A stretch of 64,000 bases of DNA from Janthinobacterium agaricidamnosum NBRC 102515 = DSM 9628 (GTDB taxonomy: Bacteria > Pseudomonadota > Gammaproteobacteria > Burkholderiales > Burkholderiaceae_D), in NCBI RefSeq assembly GCF_000723165.1, contig NZ_HG322949.1, positions 2,107,702 through 2,171,701 of the forward strand, in the 5' to 3' direction. Position 1 is the first letter of the stretch. The number at the start of each line of letters is the position of its first letter. A program made the translations under genes and the position numbers. The notes beneath the pieces are model-generated. The model was not told the origin of the DNA and ran no database searches. It saw only the letters and a list, made by a program, of their open reading frames with translations. Shown piece after piece: positions 54,643 to 63,513 of the stretch.

Positions 54643-55449
54643 ATGCAAAAGAGAATAGTGACGGGTTTGACGAGTACTGTATTGGCAGGCATGTTGTCGG
54701 CATGCGGTGGCGGCACTGGCGCTTCTCCAGATACGCAAATGCTGGCCAACGCCAATGCCGAGGTCGTGACGCAAGCGTTGAGTCCAAGCAAGGCGCCCGG
54801 GGCGAATTTTAATCTGGCGCCATTTACGTTGCAGTTGCCGACCGGTTCGTCCGGCAAGATCGACACCGTCAGCGCTAGCAGTCTGGCGGCCGGCTACACG
54901 AATCAATATTATTTCTACACCGATAAATCGGACGGCGCGATGGTGATGATGGACCCGGCACAGGGCTGGACCACGTCCGGCTCCAGGCATCCGCGCACGG
55001 AATTGCGTGAAAATGCGATCTGGAGCACCAAGGGGCGCAACAAGCTGAATGCGACGGTGGCGGTGACCAAGGTGCCGAAGAATACCGCGATCGCCCAGAT
55101 CTTCCAGGGTACCGGGCCGAGCAAGCCGCTGTGCGAATTGCAGGTGACCTCGGGCGGTCTGGTTCAGTTTTTCCTTGAAGATACTAATCAGGGCGGCAGC
55201 GCGAAGACCTATCCCATCATTACCATACCGTTGGGAACGCGCTTTAATTATGAGCTGAGCCTGACCGGTTCCACCATTACCGTCACGGTCAATAATACGG
55301 TCAGAACCTTCACGATGGATTCCAGTTTTATCGGGACAAGTTTTTACTTCAAGGCCGGTAACTACGATCAAAGCGCCGTCGCCGGTCCGCCGTTGACGAC
55401 GCCCGGCACCGTCGTCAAATTTTATGGATTGACGTTGACGCACCAGTAA
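54643..55449 (+). CDS. PL7 alginate lyase-like lipoprotein (second copy)
   Basis: This 268-aa protein is highly similar to the preceding gene over its whole length, with lipobox MLSAC, FNLAPFTLQLPTGSSGK, PRTELRENAIW, IAQIFQGTG and SFYFKAGNYDQ. The QIF form is kept (Gln152-Phe154), so the His loss predates the duplication. It has its own ribosome site (AGGGAAAAAA-ATG) and upstream region that resembles that of copy one, including an A/T-rich block GGCAATTTTTTAAA. Confidence 0.82.
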   Translation: MQKRIVTGLTSTVLAGMLSACGGGTGASPDTQMLANANAEVVTQALSPSKAPGANFNLAPFTLQLPTGSSGKIDTVSASSLAAGYTNQYYFYTDKSDGAMVMMDPAQGWTTSGSRHPRTELRENAIWSTKGRNKLNATVAVTKVPKNTAIAQIFQGTGPSKPLCELQVTSGGLVQFFLEDTNQGGSAKTYPIITIPLGTRFNYELSLTGSTITVTVNNTVRTFTMDSSFIGTSFYFKAGNYDQSAVAGPPLTTPGTVVKFYGLTLTHQ

Positions 55450-55460
55450 CACCGGCATCT

Positions 55461-55496
55461 GTCCAGCCCCCTGCATGCCGGCGCAGGGGGCTGGAC
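55461..55496. terminator. Long hairpin between convergent PL7-like and PL5-like genes
   Basis: Arms GTCCAGCCCCCTGC and GCAGGGGGCTGGAC (14 bp, perfect) enclose eight bases. No clear T run follows, but the place between two convergent gene ends fits a bidirectional terminator. Confidence 0.7.
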
Positions 55497-55505
55497 GGGA
55501 ACAGT

Positions 55506-56660
55506 TCAAGAATAATAGCGCTGCGAAAACATCACTTGCAGCCATGCGGGGGACGGCGCCAGACGGGCGCCCACTTGCTCGTAGCGCTTGTCGAGCTTGC
55601 ATGCCAGCCAGCAAAGGGACGACGCCTGGTTGCGGTCCCATGTTCCAGAGTAACCCTTGACACCGGCATCGGCGCGGCGCGCGTCGAACGGCACCTTGCT
55701 GTGCACGAATTCGTCGTGCATCCGCTGGCCCAGGATGTAGGGCCGCATCCATTCGACCGCCTTGGCCAGGCGTCCCTGCGCCTCTTCGGCGCCATACCAG
55801 TCCTGGCCATGGGCCGCCGCCATGCAGGCTGTCATCAGCAACGGTTCCAGCGTGTAGGTGACATAGTGCAAGGCATCGCGTTCGGCGAAGTCGTAGGTCT
55901 TGCCGTCGGCATCGATATTGCGCATCACCTGGTGCATGAACGCGATGCGGGCCGTCTTGATCAGCTTTGCGTCGCCGCTATAAAAGGCCGCCGCCGTGCC
56001 GATCTTGACGCGGTGGCTTTGCCAGTTGTTCACGCTGGTCGATTTGGGACCATTGATGATGTCGCTGGACAGATAGCCGCGCGCCAGTTGCACGCACCAG
56101 CGCTGGCCTGCCGCCACCAGGTCAGCCGGCATTTGCTCGGCCAGCAAGTCCGCCGCCCATAACATGCTGGGCAGCTCGGTTTCATCGATAGGATTGAAGG
56201 AGGGCTGGTATTTGCCCAGCCATGTATCCAGGTAGCGCAAGGCGGCGTCGGCACAGGCGCGCCGGCCCGACAGCCGGTAAGCCAGCGCCTGCAAACGCGC
56301 CTGGCGCCAGTCTTCCTGGGCGTCCAGGCTGGCTGCGCGCTGGCCTTCGCCGTCAAGCAAGCCTTCGGTATGGACCCGGCTCATGAAATGCGGCTGCCGT
56401 TCCAGTGCCCGCTCGGCGCTGTTGCCCAGTTGACGCGCCAGCACCGCCGTGGCGCCGGCGGCCAGCGAGGCGGCGCGGGTCGCCGGCATCAGCGCGAACG
56501 TGGTTGGCGGGGCCGGATTTGCCGCGAGCGCCCAGCGCAGCGGCAGCATGCCGGCGGCGGCCGCGCCCAGCAGGCGCCGCCGGTGGATGTGCGGTGGAGT
56601 TGCTAGCCGGGTCTGGCGCTGAGACAGCTGGCTTTGTTGTTGTAGATGCTGGTCGATCAC
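55506..56660 (-). CDS. PL5-like alginate lyase family protein, exported
   Basis: This 384-aa protein has a twin-arginine-like signal (HRRRLLGAAAAGMLPL) and the Alginate_lyase (alpha/alpha toroid) domain: LGKYQPSFNPIDETELPSML, NNWQSHRVKIG, FAERDALHYVTYTLEPLL (the conserved Arg and Tyr area) and DEFVHSKVPFDARRAD. Classical PL5 has NNH with the catalytic His; here it is NNW (Asn211-Trp213). It starts with GTG. Likely periplasmic or exported breakdown of a uronic polysaccharide with the PL7-like pair. Confidence 0.78.
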   Translation of the reverse strand: MIDQHLQQQSQLSQRQTRLATPPHIHRRRLLGAAAAGMLPLRWALAANPAPPTTFALMPATRAASLAAGATAVLARQLGNSAERALERQPHFMSRVHTEGLLDGEGQRAASLDAQEDWRQARLQALAYRLSGRRACADAALRYLDTWLGKYQPSFNPIDETELPSMLWAADLLAEQMPADLVAAGQRWCVQLARGYLSSDIINGPKSTSVNNWQSHRVKIGTAAAFYSGDAKLIKTARIAFMHQVMRNIDADGKTYDFAERDALHYVTYTLEPLLMTACMAAAHGQDWYGAEEAQGRLAKAVEWMRPYILGQRMHDEFVHSKVPFDARRADAGVKGYSGTWDRNQASSLCWLACKLDKRYEQVGARLAPSPAWLQVMFSQRYYS

Positions 56661-56864
56661 GCCGGTTTCTCTGTTGGTTGAATAGGGAGCCAGTATATTG
56701 AAATACTATCGTATGGAAATTATATCCGGCTTAAGGCGATTGGCGGCGGCGCGGAATCCGCGCTACGCCAGATCAAGTTTTCTGTTGTGTAATCATACTT
56801 TCTCTTGGGAAAACTTTACGTGCAATGTTTCCTTATATAACATAGCGGGCTCTATCAACATGAA

Positions 56865-56965
56865 GAGCGTCGGACAAAACGTTCAGGGCAACGCGCATTG
56901 CCGTAGGCAATACGAATGGCCGGCAAGGCAATGCAACGCCGCCATCGACGTTTTGTCCGGCGCTC
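56865..56965. repeat. Palindromic intergenic repeat, family 2, copy B
   Basis: Left end GAGCGTCGGACAAAACGT and inverted right end GAGCGCCGGACAAAACGT differ by one base. The inner part holds a second palindrome (CGCATTGCCGTAGGCAA ... CGGCAAGGCAATGC). It ends 20 bases before the KfrA-like gene and lies in its leader. Confidence 0.75.
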
Positions 56966-56985
56966 CCAATAACACTAAAGAGTAC

Positions 56986-57741
56986 ATGATGGGACGTGAA
57001 GCCAGGGTAAGCCCCGAACAAGTCAATAGCGCCGCCGATGCGATGGTGGCGGAAGGCGTCAAGCCGAGCGCGCGCGCGGTGCGCGAACGCCTGGGCAATA
57101 TCGGCTGCCTGGGAACCATCAGCAAGTTATTGCAACGCCGCAAGGCCGGCCAGCAGCGCCAGGTTGCCGCGGTGGCCGACTTGTCGCCGGTATTACAGCG
57201 CGCGATACTCGATTTTGTCGGCCAGGAAATCAGTGCCAACAATACTGAACACGAAGCGGAATCCAGCGAGCAACAGCAAGAGCTGAGCGACCTGGCGACC
57301 GAAAACGAACGCCAGCAAGACACCATCGACAATCAGGTGGCCGAGCTGGACGGCACCAGGGAAGAGCTGGAGCGCGAACGGCTGGTGGCGGGGCAGGCCC
57401 GCACCGACCTGGCCAAGGCCCAGTTAAAACTGGAAAGTTTGCCGCGCCTGGAAGAGGCCGCTGAAAAAGCGCGCATGGATCTGGCCAAGGCGCAATTCAA
57501 GCTGGAAGATATTCCACGGCTGGAAGAGGCGGCGCAACAGGCGCGCGCCGAACTGATCCAGGCGCAATTGAAACTGGAAAGCATGACCCGGCTGGAAGGC
57601 GAACTGGCGGCGCTGCGGGGCGAGCTGGAGGCGGAGCGCGAGGAGCTGGCCGAGGTGCGCGCCGAACTCGATGAAGAGCGCACCTTGCGCATCAAGGCCC
57701 AGCAATTCATCGTCGATCCGATCTTCAAGACGCCGCTGTAA
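56986..57741 (+). CDS. KfrA-like DNA-binding coiled-coil protein
   Basis: This 251-aa protein has an N-terminal KfrA_N helix-turn-helix (VSPEQVNSAADAMVAEGVKP; AVRERLGNIGCLGTISKLLQ) and a long C-terminal coiled coil. The coil holds three 24-residue repeats (57397-57612; ARxDLAKAQLKLESLPRLEEA pattern). KfrA proteins on plasmids bind DNA and form filament-like structures; chromosomal copies are uncharacterised. The start is one of two adjacent ATGs at 56986. A longer frame running back through the palindromic repeat is rejected. Confidence 0.8.
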   Translation: MMGREARVSPEQVNSAADAMVAEGVKPSARAVRERLGNIGCLGTISKLLQRRKAGQQRQVAAVADLSPVLQRAILDFVGQEISANNTEHEAESSEQQQELSDLATENERQQDTIDNQVAELDGTREELERERLVAGQARTDLAKAQLKLESLPRLEEAAEKARMDLAKAQFKLEDIPRLEEAAQQARAELIQAQLKLESMTRLEGELAALRGELEAEREELAEVRAELDEERTLRIKAQQFIVDPIFKTPL

Positions 57742-57742
57742 T

Positions 57743-58117
57743 TCATAGTTCGATCGGCGCGACCTCGGTGCCGATATCGGGCGCCGAGTAATGCAGGCTG
57801 AAATACACAAAGGCCGCCAGATTCAGCATCACCGTGATCCAGAACATGAGCCGGAACGCCGGCTTGCCCGATTTGTGGCGCAGCCATTGTTGCGCCAGCA
57901 CGGCGCCCGGCCAGCCGCATAACAGCCCCAGCAGCAGCAGCGTGCGTTCCGGCGTGCGCCAGCGGCCAGCCTTGGCGGCGTTTTTGTCGATCGCGTAGGC
58001 GACGAAGCAGCTCAGGCTCAGCGCGCCATAAATGACGGCGACCATGGCCGGGATGTGGCAAAAGAAGGTTGCCGCCAGATACAGGGCAACAAACAGCAGG
58101 ATGGCGAGGTAGGGCAT
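57743..58117 (-). CDS. DUF1294 membrane protein
   Basis: This 124-aa protein has three or four membrane segments and the DUF1294 pattern (YAIDKNAAKAGRWRTPERTL; LLGLLCGWPGAVLAQQWLRH; KPAFRLMFWITVMLNL). Many relatives carry a fused cold-shock domain, absent here. Function unknown. Seven bases separate it from the decarboxylase gene upstream in the same direction, so they are likely co-transcribed. Confidence 0.87.
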   Translation of the reverse strand: MPYLAILLFVALYLAATFFCHIPAMVAVIYGALSLSCFVAYAIDKNAAKAGRWRTPERTLLLLGLLCGWPGAVLAQQWLRHKSGKPAFRLMFWITVMLNLAAFVYFSLHYSAPDIGTEVAPIEL

Positions 58118-58124
58118 GGTGGCT

Positions 58125-59726
58125 TTAGGTGTTGAGTTGCTTGCCTGGTTCGGCCAGCAGTAGCGTGCCCAGCTGGCGCTGTTCGGCCAGGATGGCCCGC
58201 AAATGCCGCGGCCGGGTCCTGACGTTGCTCAGCACCACGCGCAATACCGTGGTCTGGCCCGGATAGGCGGTCGACTCCAGCACCGTGCGCGATACAAAAC
58301 TGGTCCCTTGCGCCTTTTGGCGGTTTTGCAGCTTCGCGTTCAATTCATTGACTTTCTGGTTCAGCAGCAGCGCCGCTTCCATGTTGCCGTGTGCCAACAA
58401 GCCAGCCAGTTGTTCGCGCCACTGTTGCGGAATATAACGATAGGTCAGGATAAAAGTGTCCGAATCGGTCATCAACTCGAAGTCTTGCTGGTCGGCCAGC
58501 AACTCGCGCATCTGGCCGGTCAGCGTGGCCGCCTGTTGCAGCAGCGCCGTATAGCCGTCGACGCCGAAGATCTTGAACGAGGTCCACAGTTTTAATGCGT
58601 CGAAACGGCGCGAACCTTCCAGCGAGGTTTGGCCCAGGTCGCCTGAATTGCTGCGCAAGATGTAGTTGGCGTTGTGCTTCAGCTGGTTCAGGCTGTTGCG
58701 ATCCTTGAACAGCACCATGCTTTGCGCCATCGGCACCCACAGCAGCTTGTGGCCGTCGATGACCACCGAATCGGCCCGTGCGATGCCGTCATACAGCGGC
58801 CGGAACTGTTCGGCCAGCAACAGCGCACCGCCCCAGGCGGCATCGACGTGGAACCAGATCTGTTCGCGCTCGGCAATCTCGGCCATGGCCGCCAGCGGGT
58901 CGATGGCGCCGGTTTCGGTGGTGCCGGCGATGCCGACCATGGCGACGATCTTGATCTGCGCCTGTTTCAGTTCGGCGATCTTTTCTTGCAGCGCGGCGAT
59001 GTCGATGCGATTATCGCGGCCGACCGGCACCAGGTGCAGCGCGGCTTCGCCCAGGCCCAGCGTGGCCAGCGATTTTTTCAAGGAATAATGACTGCGCGCC
59101 GAGCCGATCACGGCCAGGCCGCGGTAGCCCGACTGTGTCATCGTGGCAAACAAACCCTGCTTGCGGGTGCCCGGCAATTGATGTTCCAGCGCCACCGCCA
59201 GCGCCGTCAGGTTGCCCATGGTGCCGCCATTGACGACGTTGCCCAGCGCGTGGCCGGTGTCGCGCATCGACGCGGCATACTCGGCGTCGCCGCGCCGGTA
59301 CACCTGGCGGTGCAGCCAGCCGATCAGTTGTTTTTCGATCAGCGTCGAGACATACGCCGTTTCGATCTTGACCTGGTTCTGGTTCAGCGCCGCCGTAAAC
59401 GCTTCGGCCAGTACGCTGACCCACGGCAAGGCCTGGGTCATGTGGCCGATGTACATCGGGTGATTCAGTTGCGCCGTGTGGGTCAGTACCTTGCTGTCGA
59501 GCAAATCGAGGAAGTCCGCCACCGGCATGCCGCCGGCCGGCGGATCGATCTCGGTGAACTGCGGCAGCAATTCGGCGTGCGGCGTGGACGGGTAGGGCTG
59601 GCTGCGTTGCGCGGCCAGCCAGCCGCCCAGCATCCGCAGCGCCTTGTGCAGCGGCGCCGGTGCTTGCTTCAGCGTATCGATTGAAAAGTGCTGTTGCAGC
59701 AGCTGGTCCATCCTGGTATCTGTCAT
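58125..59726 (-). CDS. Group II PLP-dependent decarboxylase
   Basis: This 533-aa enzyme has the PLP lysine in VVIDGHKLLWVPMAQS, AWGGALLLAEQFRPLYDGI and GGTMGNLTALAVALEHQL. It belongs with the glutamate/aromatic/2,4-diaminobutyrate decarboxylases; the substrate cannot be told from sequence alone. Length is normal. Confidence 0.88.
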   Translation of the reverse strand: MTDTRMDQLLQQHFSIDTLKQAPAPLHKALRMLGGWLAAQRSQPYPSTPHAELLPQFTEIDPPAGGMPVADFLDLLDSKVLTHTAQLNHPMYIGHMTQALPWVSVLAEAFTAALNQNQVKIETAYVSTLIEKQLIGWLHRQVYRRGDAEYAASMRDTGHALGNVVNGGTMGNLTALAVALEHQLPGTRKQGLFATMTQSGYRGLAVIGSARSHYSLKKSLATLGLGEAALHLVPVGRDNRIDIAALQEKIAELKQAQIKIVAMVGIAGTTETGAIDPLAAMAEIAEREQIWFHVDAAWGGALLLAEQFRPLYDGIARADSVVIDGHKLLWVPMAQSMVLFKDRNSLNQLKHNANYILRSNSGDLGQTSLEGSRRFDALKLWTSFKIFGVDGYTALLQQAATLTGQMRELLADQQDFELMTDSDTFILTYRYIPQQWREQLAGLLAHGNMEAALLLNQKVNELNAKLQNRQKAQGTSFVSRTVLESTAYPGQTTVLRVVLSNVRTRPRHLRAILAEQRQLGTLLLAEPGKQLNT

Positions 59727-59824
59727 GGCGAATTTCTTGGTTAACGAGTCTTGCCGCTGCTTATACCTCGCGGTCCGCCGCGAACAGTGTCATTTACAGT
59801 GAGTACTGCGGGTGTTGAACAAAA

Positions 59825-59872
59825 GCAAAACGCCCTGGCGGAGCCGGGATTTTACCCGAGTCCGCCAGGGCG
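59825..59872 (-). terminator. Terminator of trpS
   Basis: A 12-bp perfect stem (CGCCCTGGCGGA at 59831-59842, TCCGCCAGGGCG at 59861-59872) with an inner CGGG/CCCG stem is followed on the minus strand by TTTTGCTTTT. It lies just past the trpS stop. Confidence 0.88.
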
Positions 59873-59889
59873 CATCAAATTGCGACTGC

Positions 59890-60906
59890 TTAGAAGTAGC
59901 TCAGTCCCAATGCCGCCTTGACTTCATCGGCGGTCCTGGCCGCGACTTCGCGTGCCTTGAAGGTACCTTCTTTTAACATTTGCAGCACTTGGCCACGGTC
60001 TTTGGCGAACTCTTCGCGGCGTGTGCGTATCGGCGCCAGCAAGTCTTGCAACACGCCTTCCAGGCGTTTCTTGACGATGCTGTCGCCCAGCCCGCCGCGC
60101 ACATAATGGGCTTTCATGTCCGCCAGGCCAGCCTGGTCCGGGTCGAACGCATCCAGGTAAATGAAGGCGACGTTGCCTTCCAGGTGGCCCGGATCCTCGA
60201 CGCGCAAGTGCAGCGGATCGGTATAGACCTTCTTGACGGCGGCGCTGATGTCGGCGGCGCTGGCGCCCAGGTTGATGGTGTTGCCCAGCGATTTGCTCAT
60301 CTTGGCCTTGCCGTCGATGCCAGGCAGGCGGCCGATTTCCGGCACCAGCGCCTTGCATTCGACCAGGATGTCGCGGTTGACCAGGCGGTTGAAGCGGCGC
60401 ACGATTTCATTGGTTTGCTCGATCATCGGGATCTGGTCTTCGCCGACCGGCACCAGCGCGGCCTTGAAGGCGCTGATGTCGGCGGCCTGGCTGGCCGGGT
60501 AGGTCAGGAAGCCGGCCGGAATGTCGCGCTCGAAGCCGCGCAGCACGATTTCCTGCTTGACGGTCGGGTTGCGCTCCAGGCGCGCCACGGTGACCATGTT
60601 CAGGTAATAAAAGGTCAGTTCGGCCAGTTCCGGGATTTGCGACTGGATCAGGATGGTCGACTTGGCTGGATCGATGCCGACCGCCAGGTAGTCGAGCGCG
60701 ACTTCGACCACGTTGCGGCGCACCTTGTCGGTGTCTTCCATATTGTCGGTCAGCGCCTGGGCATCGGCCAGCATGATGAATTGCCGGTAGTCGTGCTGGT
60801 AGGCGACGCGGTTGCGCAGGCTGCCGACAAAATGGCCGAGGTGCAAGGGACCAGTCGGACGGTCGCCGGTCAGGATCACGGAGGGAGTAGCTGGCTGGGT
60901 GCTCAT
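59890..60906 (-). CDS. trpS: Tryptophanyl-tRNA synthetase
   Basis: This 338-aa class I synthetase has the HIGH-like site ([15 protein letters not shown]) and KMSKS ([15 protein letters not shown]). The ATG at 60906 (MSTQPATP) has AAGGA seven bases upstream; a TTG one codon earlier is unlikely. It charges tRNA-Trp in the cytoplasm. Confidence 0.96.
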   Translation of the reverse strand: MSTQPATPSVILTGDRPTGPLHLGHFVGSLRNRVAYQHDYRQFIMLADAQALTDNMEDTDKVRRNVVEVALDYLAVGIDPAKSTILIQSQIPELAELTFYYLNMVTVARLERNPTVKQEIVLRGFERDIPAGFLTYPASQAADISAFKAALVPVGEDQIPMIEQTNEIVRRFNRLVNRDILVECKALVPEIGRLPGIDGKAKMSKSLGNTINLGASAADISAAVKKVYTDPLHLRVEDPGHLEGNVAFIYLDAFDPDQAGLADMKAHYVRGGLGDSIVKKRLEGVLQDLLAPIRTRREEFAKDRGQVLQMLKEGTFKAREVAARTADEVKAALGLSYF

Positions 60907-61379
60907 CAAGTTTCCTTTCGAGTCGCCCCAATCAAGATGGTCTGGGCTTGGTCATGCCCGAAACGCCACCCAGTCGAGGCGGCGTTGATCATAAATCACA
61001 TCACTTTGCAGTGGCCGCGCGGTTTGAGCGGGGCCACCAATTCGTGCAAGAGTGAGGGGATGGGATAAATTTCATGGCGGTATGGTTGCAGTTTGACGGC
61101 GCGCTGTCAAGGTGTGACGTCATTTAAATTGACATCGTATTCACATCGCACACCTTGTTAGCGTGTCGGCATTTGTTACAACATCGTTCACAGGTCCGGT
61201 CAGGCGCCGCCGATGCATGCCTTGTCGTCGTTTAGCCGCCTGAACCGCGAGATTGCTTTATGCTCAAGCGTTGGGTACTATCACCGGCACGCTCTGCCGG
61301 GCGCCCCATACCCGGACATGAGCAGCTTGAGTTTCTACCCGAAGTTCTGTCTGGCCCAAATCCCTGTTTGGAGAAAAAT
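60907..61379. other. Intergenic region between trpS and the CocE-like gene (473 bp)
   Basis: No gene is supported; a frame starting at 61260 is only an extension of the CocE-like gene. A 9-bp inverted repeat, CAAGGTGTG (61108-61116) and CACACCTTG (61149-61157), surrounds a TTGACA at 61129-61134 and may be an operator. Nothing else stands out. Confidence 0.45.
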
Positions 61380-63317
61380 ATGCGCGTCTGGCAATCTGCC
61401 CAGCTCACCGGTTTTGTATTATTCAGTTCCTTCTTCCTGTCGCCGGCGATGGCGCAAATCACGCCGATGACGCCCGATATCGGCGCCAGGCTGGAAGCGT
61501 TCGACCAGGGCGCCGATTACATCAAGCGCGTGGTGATGATCCCGATGCGCGACGGCGTCAAGCTGTACACCGTGATCGTGGTGCCGAAGAACGCCAGCCG
61601 CGCACCGATCATCCTGACCCGCACGCCCTACAACGCGGCGCGCCGGGCCAATCGCAGTGTCAGCCCGCATATGCTGGCGATCTTGCCGCAAGGCGATGAA
61701 ATATTCGTCAACGAAGGATATATCCGGGTGTTCCAGGACGTGCGCGGAAAATATGGTTCCGAAGGCGATTACGTGATGACGCGGCCGATCAGCGGCCCGC
61801 TCAACGATAGCAAGATCGATCACGCCACCGATGCGTGGGACACGATAGACTGGCTGGTCAAGAACGTGCCTGAAACCAATGGCAAAGTCGGCATGCTGGG
61901 TTCGTCCTACGAAGGCTTTACGGTGCTGATGGCGCTGGCCGACCCGCATCCGGCGTTGAAGGTCGCGGTGCCGATGAGCGCGATGGTGGACGGCTGGCGC
62001 GGCGACGACTGGTTCCACAATGGCGCTTTCCGCCAAAAGAACATGGGGTACTTCGCCAGCCAGACTTCCGCGCGCGGTGGCGGCGAAGCGCCATCGACCG
62101 GCATCTACGACGATTACCAAAGTTATCTGCAAGCCGGTTCGGCTGGCGACTACGCCAGCAAACTCGGCATCGACCGCCTGACTTATAGCAAGAAATTGTT
62201 CGAGCATCCGGCCTACGACAGTTACTGGCAAGAACAGGCGCTCGACAAGATCCTGGCCAAGCGGCCGATCAAGGTGCCGACCATGTACGTGGTCGGCCAG
62301 TGGGACCAGGAAGACATCTACGGCCCGTACGCGGTGTACCAGGCGCTGGAGCCGAAGGACAAGGCCAACAACATGAATTACCTGGCGGTCGGACCGTGGC
62401 GGCACAGCGGCGTCAACTATGAGGGTTCCAGCCTGGGCCCGCTGAAATTCGACGGCGACACCGCGCTGCAATTCCGGCGCGACGTGATGCAGCCCTTCCT
62501 CGACCAATACCTGAAGGATGGCGCGCCTGTCGCCAGCACGCCGCCGGTGCTGTTTTACCAAACCGGCAGCAACAAATGGCAGCATTTGCAGCAATGGCCG
62601 CTGGCTTGCGCCAAAGGCTGTCCGGCGCCGTTAAAGCCGATTTACCTGCAAGACGGCTTCAAGCTCGGTTTCGACAGCCCGCAGGGCGGCGCGCAGGCCT
62701 ACGATGAATATGTCGCCGATCCGGCCAAGCCGGTGCCGTTCGTGCCGCGTCCGGTGCGCATGGACGATGGCAATGTGTGGAAACCGTGGCTGGTCAGCGA
62801 CCAGCGCGCGTATGCCGACCGCACCGACGTGCTCAGCTATGTGTCGGAACCGTTGAAGGCAGCGTTGCAGATTTCCGGCGCGGCGCTGGTCAAGCTGTAC
62901 GCATCGACCAGCGGCAGCGACGCCGATTGGGTGGTCAAGCTGATCGACGTGTATCCGGACGAGGTGCCGTCGCAGCCGGAACTGGGCGGTTACCAGTTGG
63001 GCATCGCGATGGATATTTTCCGCGGCCGCTACCGCGACAGCCTGGAACATCCGTCGCCGATTCCCGCCAACAAGATCGAACGCTACCGTTTCGTCTTGCC
63101 GAACGCCAATCACGTGTTCTTGCCGGGCCACCGTATCGCGGTGCAGGTGCAATCGAGCTGGTTCCCGCTGTACGACCGCAATCCGCAAACCTATGTGCCG
63201 AATATCTTCTTCGCCCAGCCAGGCGATTACCGGAAGGCGACGCAGCGGGTCTATCACTCGGCCGGCGCGGCCAGTTCGATCGACTTGCCGATCGTCGAGG
63301 CGGGCGCGGCAAAATGA
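61380..63317 (+). CDS. CocE/NonD-family hydrolase (S15-like), secreted
   Basis: This 645-aa protein has a signal peptide ending LSPAMAQ, an alpha/beta-hydrolase domain with the nucleophile in GSSYEGFTVL, Asp in VVGQWDQEDIYG and His in VGPWRHSGVN, and a C-terminal jelly-roll X-Pro dipeptidyl-peptidase domain (RYRFVLPNANHVFLPGHRIA). Family members act as acyl-peptidases, glutaryl-7-ACA acylases or cocaine esterases. The start at 61380 has GGAG upstream. Confidence 0.92.
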   Translation: MRVWQSAQLTGFVLFSSFFLSPAMAQITPMTPDIGARLEAFDQGADYIKRVVMIPMRDGVKLYTVIVVPKNASRAPIILTRTPYNAARRANRSVSPHMLAILPQGDEIFVNEGYIRVFQDVRGKYGSEGDYVMTRPISGPLNDSKIDHATDAWDTIDWLVKNVPETNGKVGMLGSSYEGFTVLMALADPHPALKVAVPMSAMVDGWRGDDWFHNGAFRQKNMGYFASQTSARGGGEAPSTGIYDDYQSYLQAGSAGDYASKLGIDRLTYSKKLFEHPAYDSYWQEQALDKILAKRPIKVPTMYVVGQWDQEDIYGPYAVYQALEPKDKANNMNYLAVGPWRHSGVNYEGSSLGPLKFDGDTALQFRRDVMQPFLDQYLKDGAPVASTPPVLFYQTGSNKWQHLQQWPLACAKGCPAPLKPIYLQDGFKLGFDSPQGGAQAYDEYVADPAKPVPFVPRPVRMDDGNVWKPWLVSDQRAYADRTDVLSYVSEPLKAALQISGAALVKLYASTSGSDADWVVKLIDVYPDEVPSQPELGGYQLGIAMDIFRGRYRDSLEHPSPIPANKIERYRFVLPNANHVFLPGHRIAVQVQSSWFPLYDRNPQTYVPNIFFAQPGDYRKATQRVYHSAGAASSIDLPIVEAGAAK

Positions 63318-63454
63318 TGGCGTAGTGAATACGTGTCGAGCGGCGGTCATCGCGGCCGCTTGATGCTGACAATCAAGATTTTGCCGTGGATTGGCGAATC
63401 TTGAAACTTGTGATCACATCAGAATTGTAATTGAGCCTCAAACTTCTTGTATTG

Positions 63455-63488
63455 ATTCTATATTTCCATTATTATTGAAATATAGAAT
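63455..63488. promoter_or_regulatory. 12-bp inverted repeat upstream of arsB
   Basis: ATTCTATATTTC and GAAATATAGAAT (perfect) flank ten bases and end 25 bases before the arsB-like start. It may be an operator for an ArsR-type repressor or a leader hairpin. No arsR is seen in the window. Confidence 0.55.
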
Positions 63489-63513
63489 TTATTTGCAAGA
63501 AAGGATGTGCAAC

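Noticed and set aside
56698..56985. Longer start for the KfrA-like gene
   Set aside because: The extension runs through the palindromic repeat and has no family similarity; the helix-turn-helix domain begins just after 56986.
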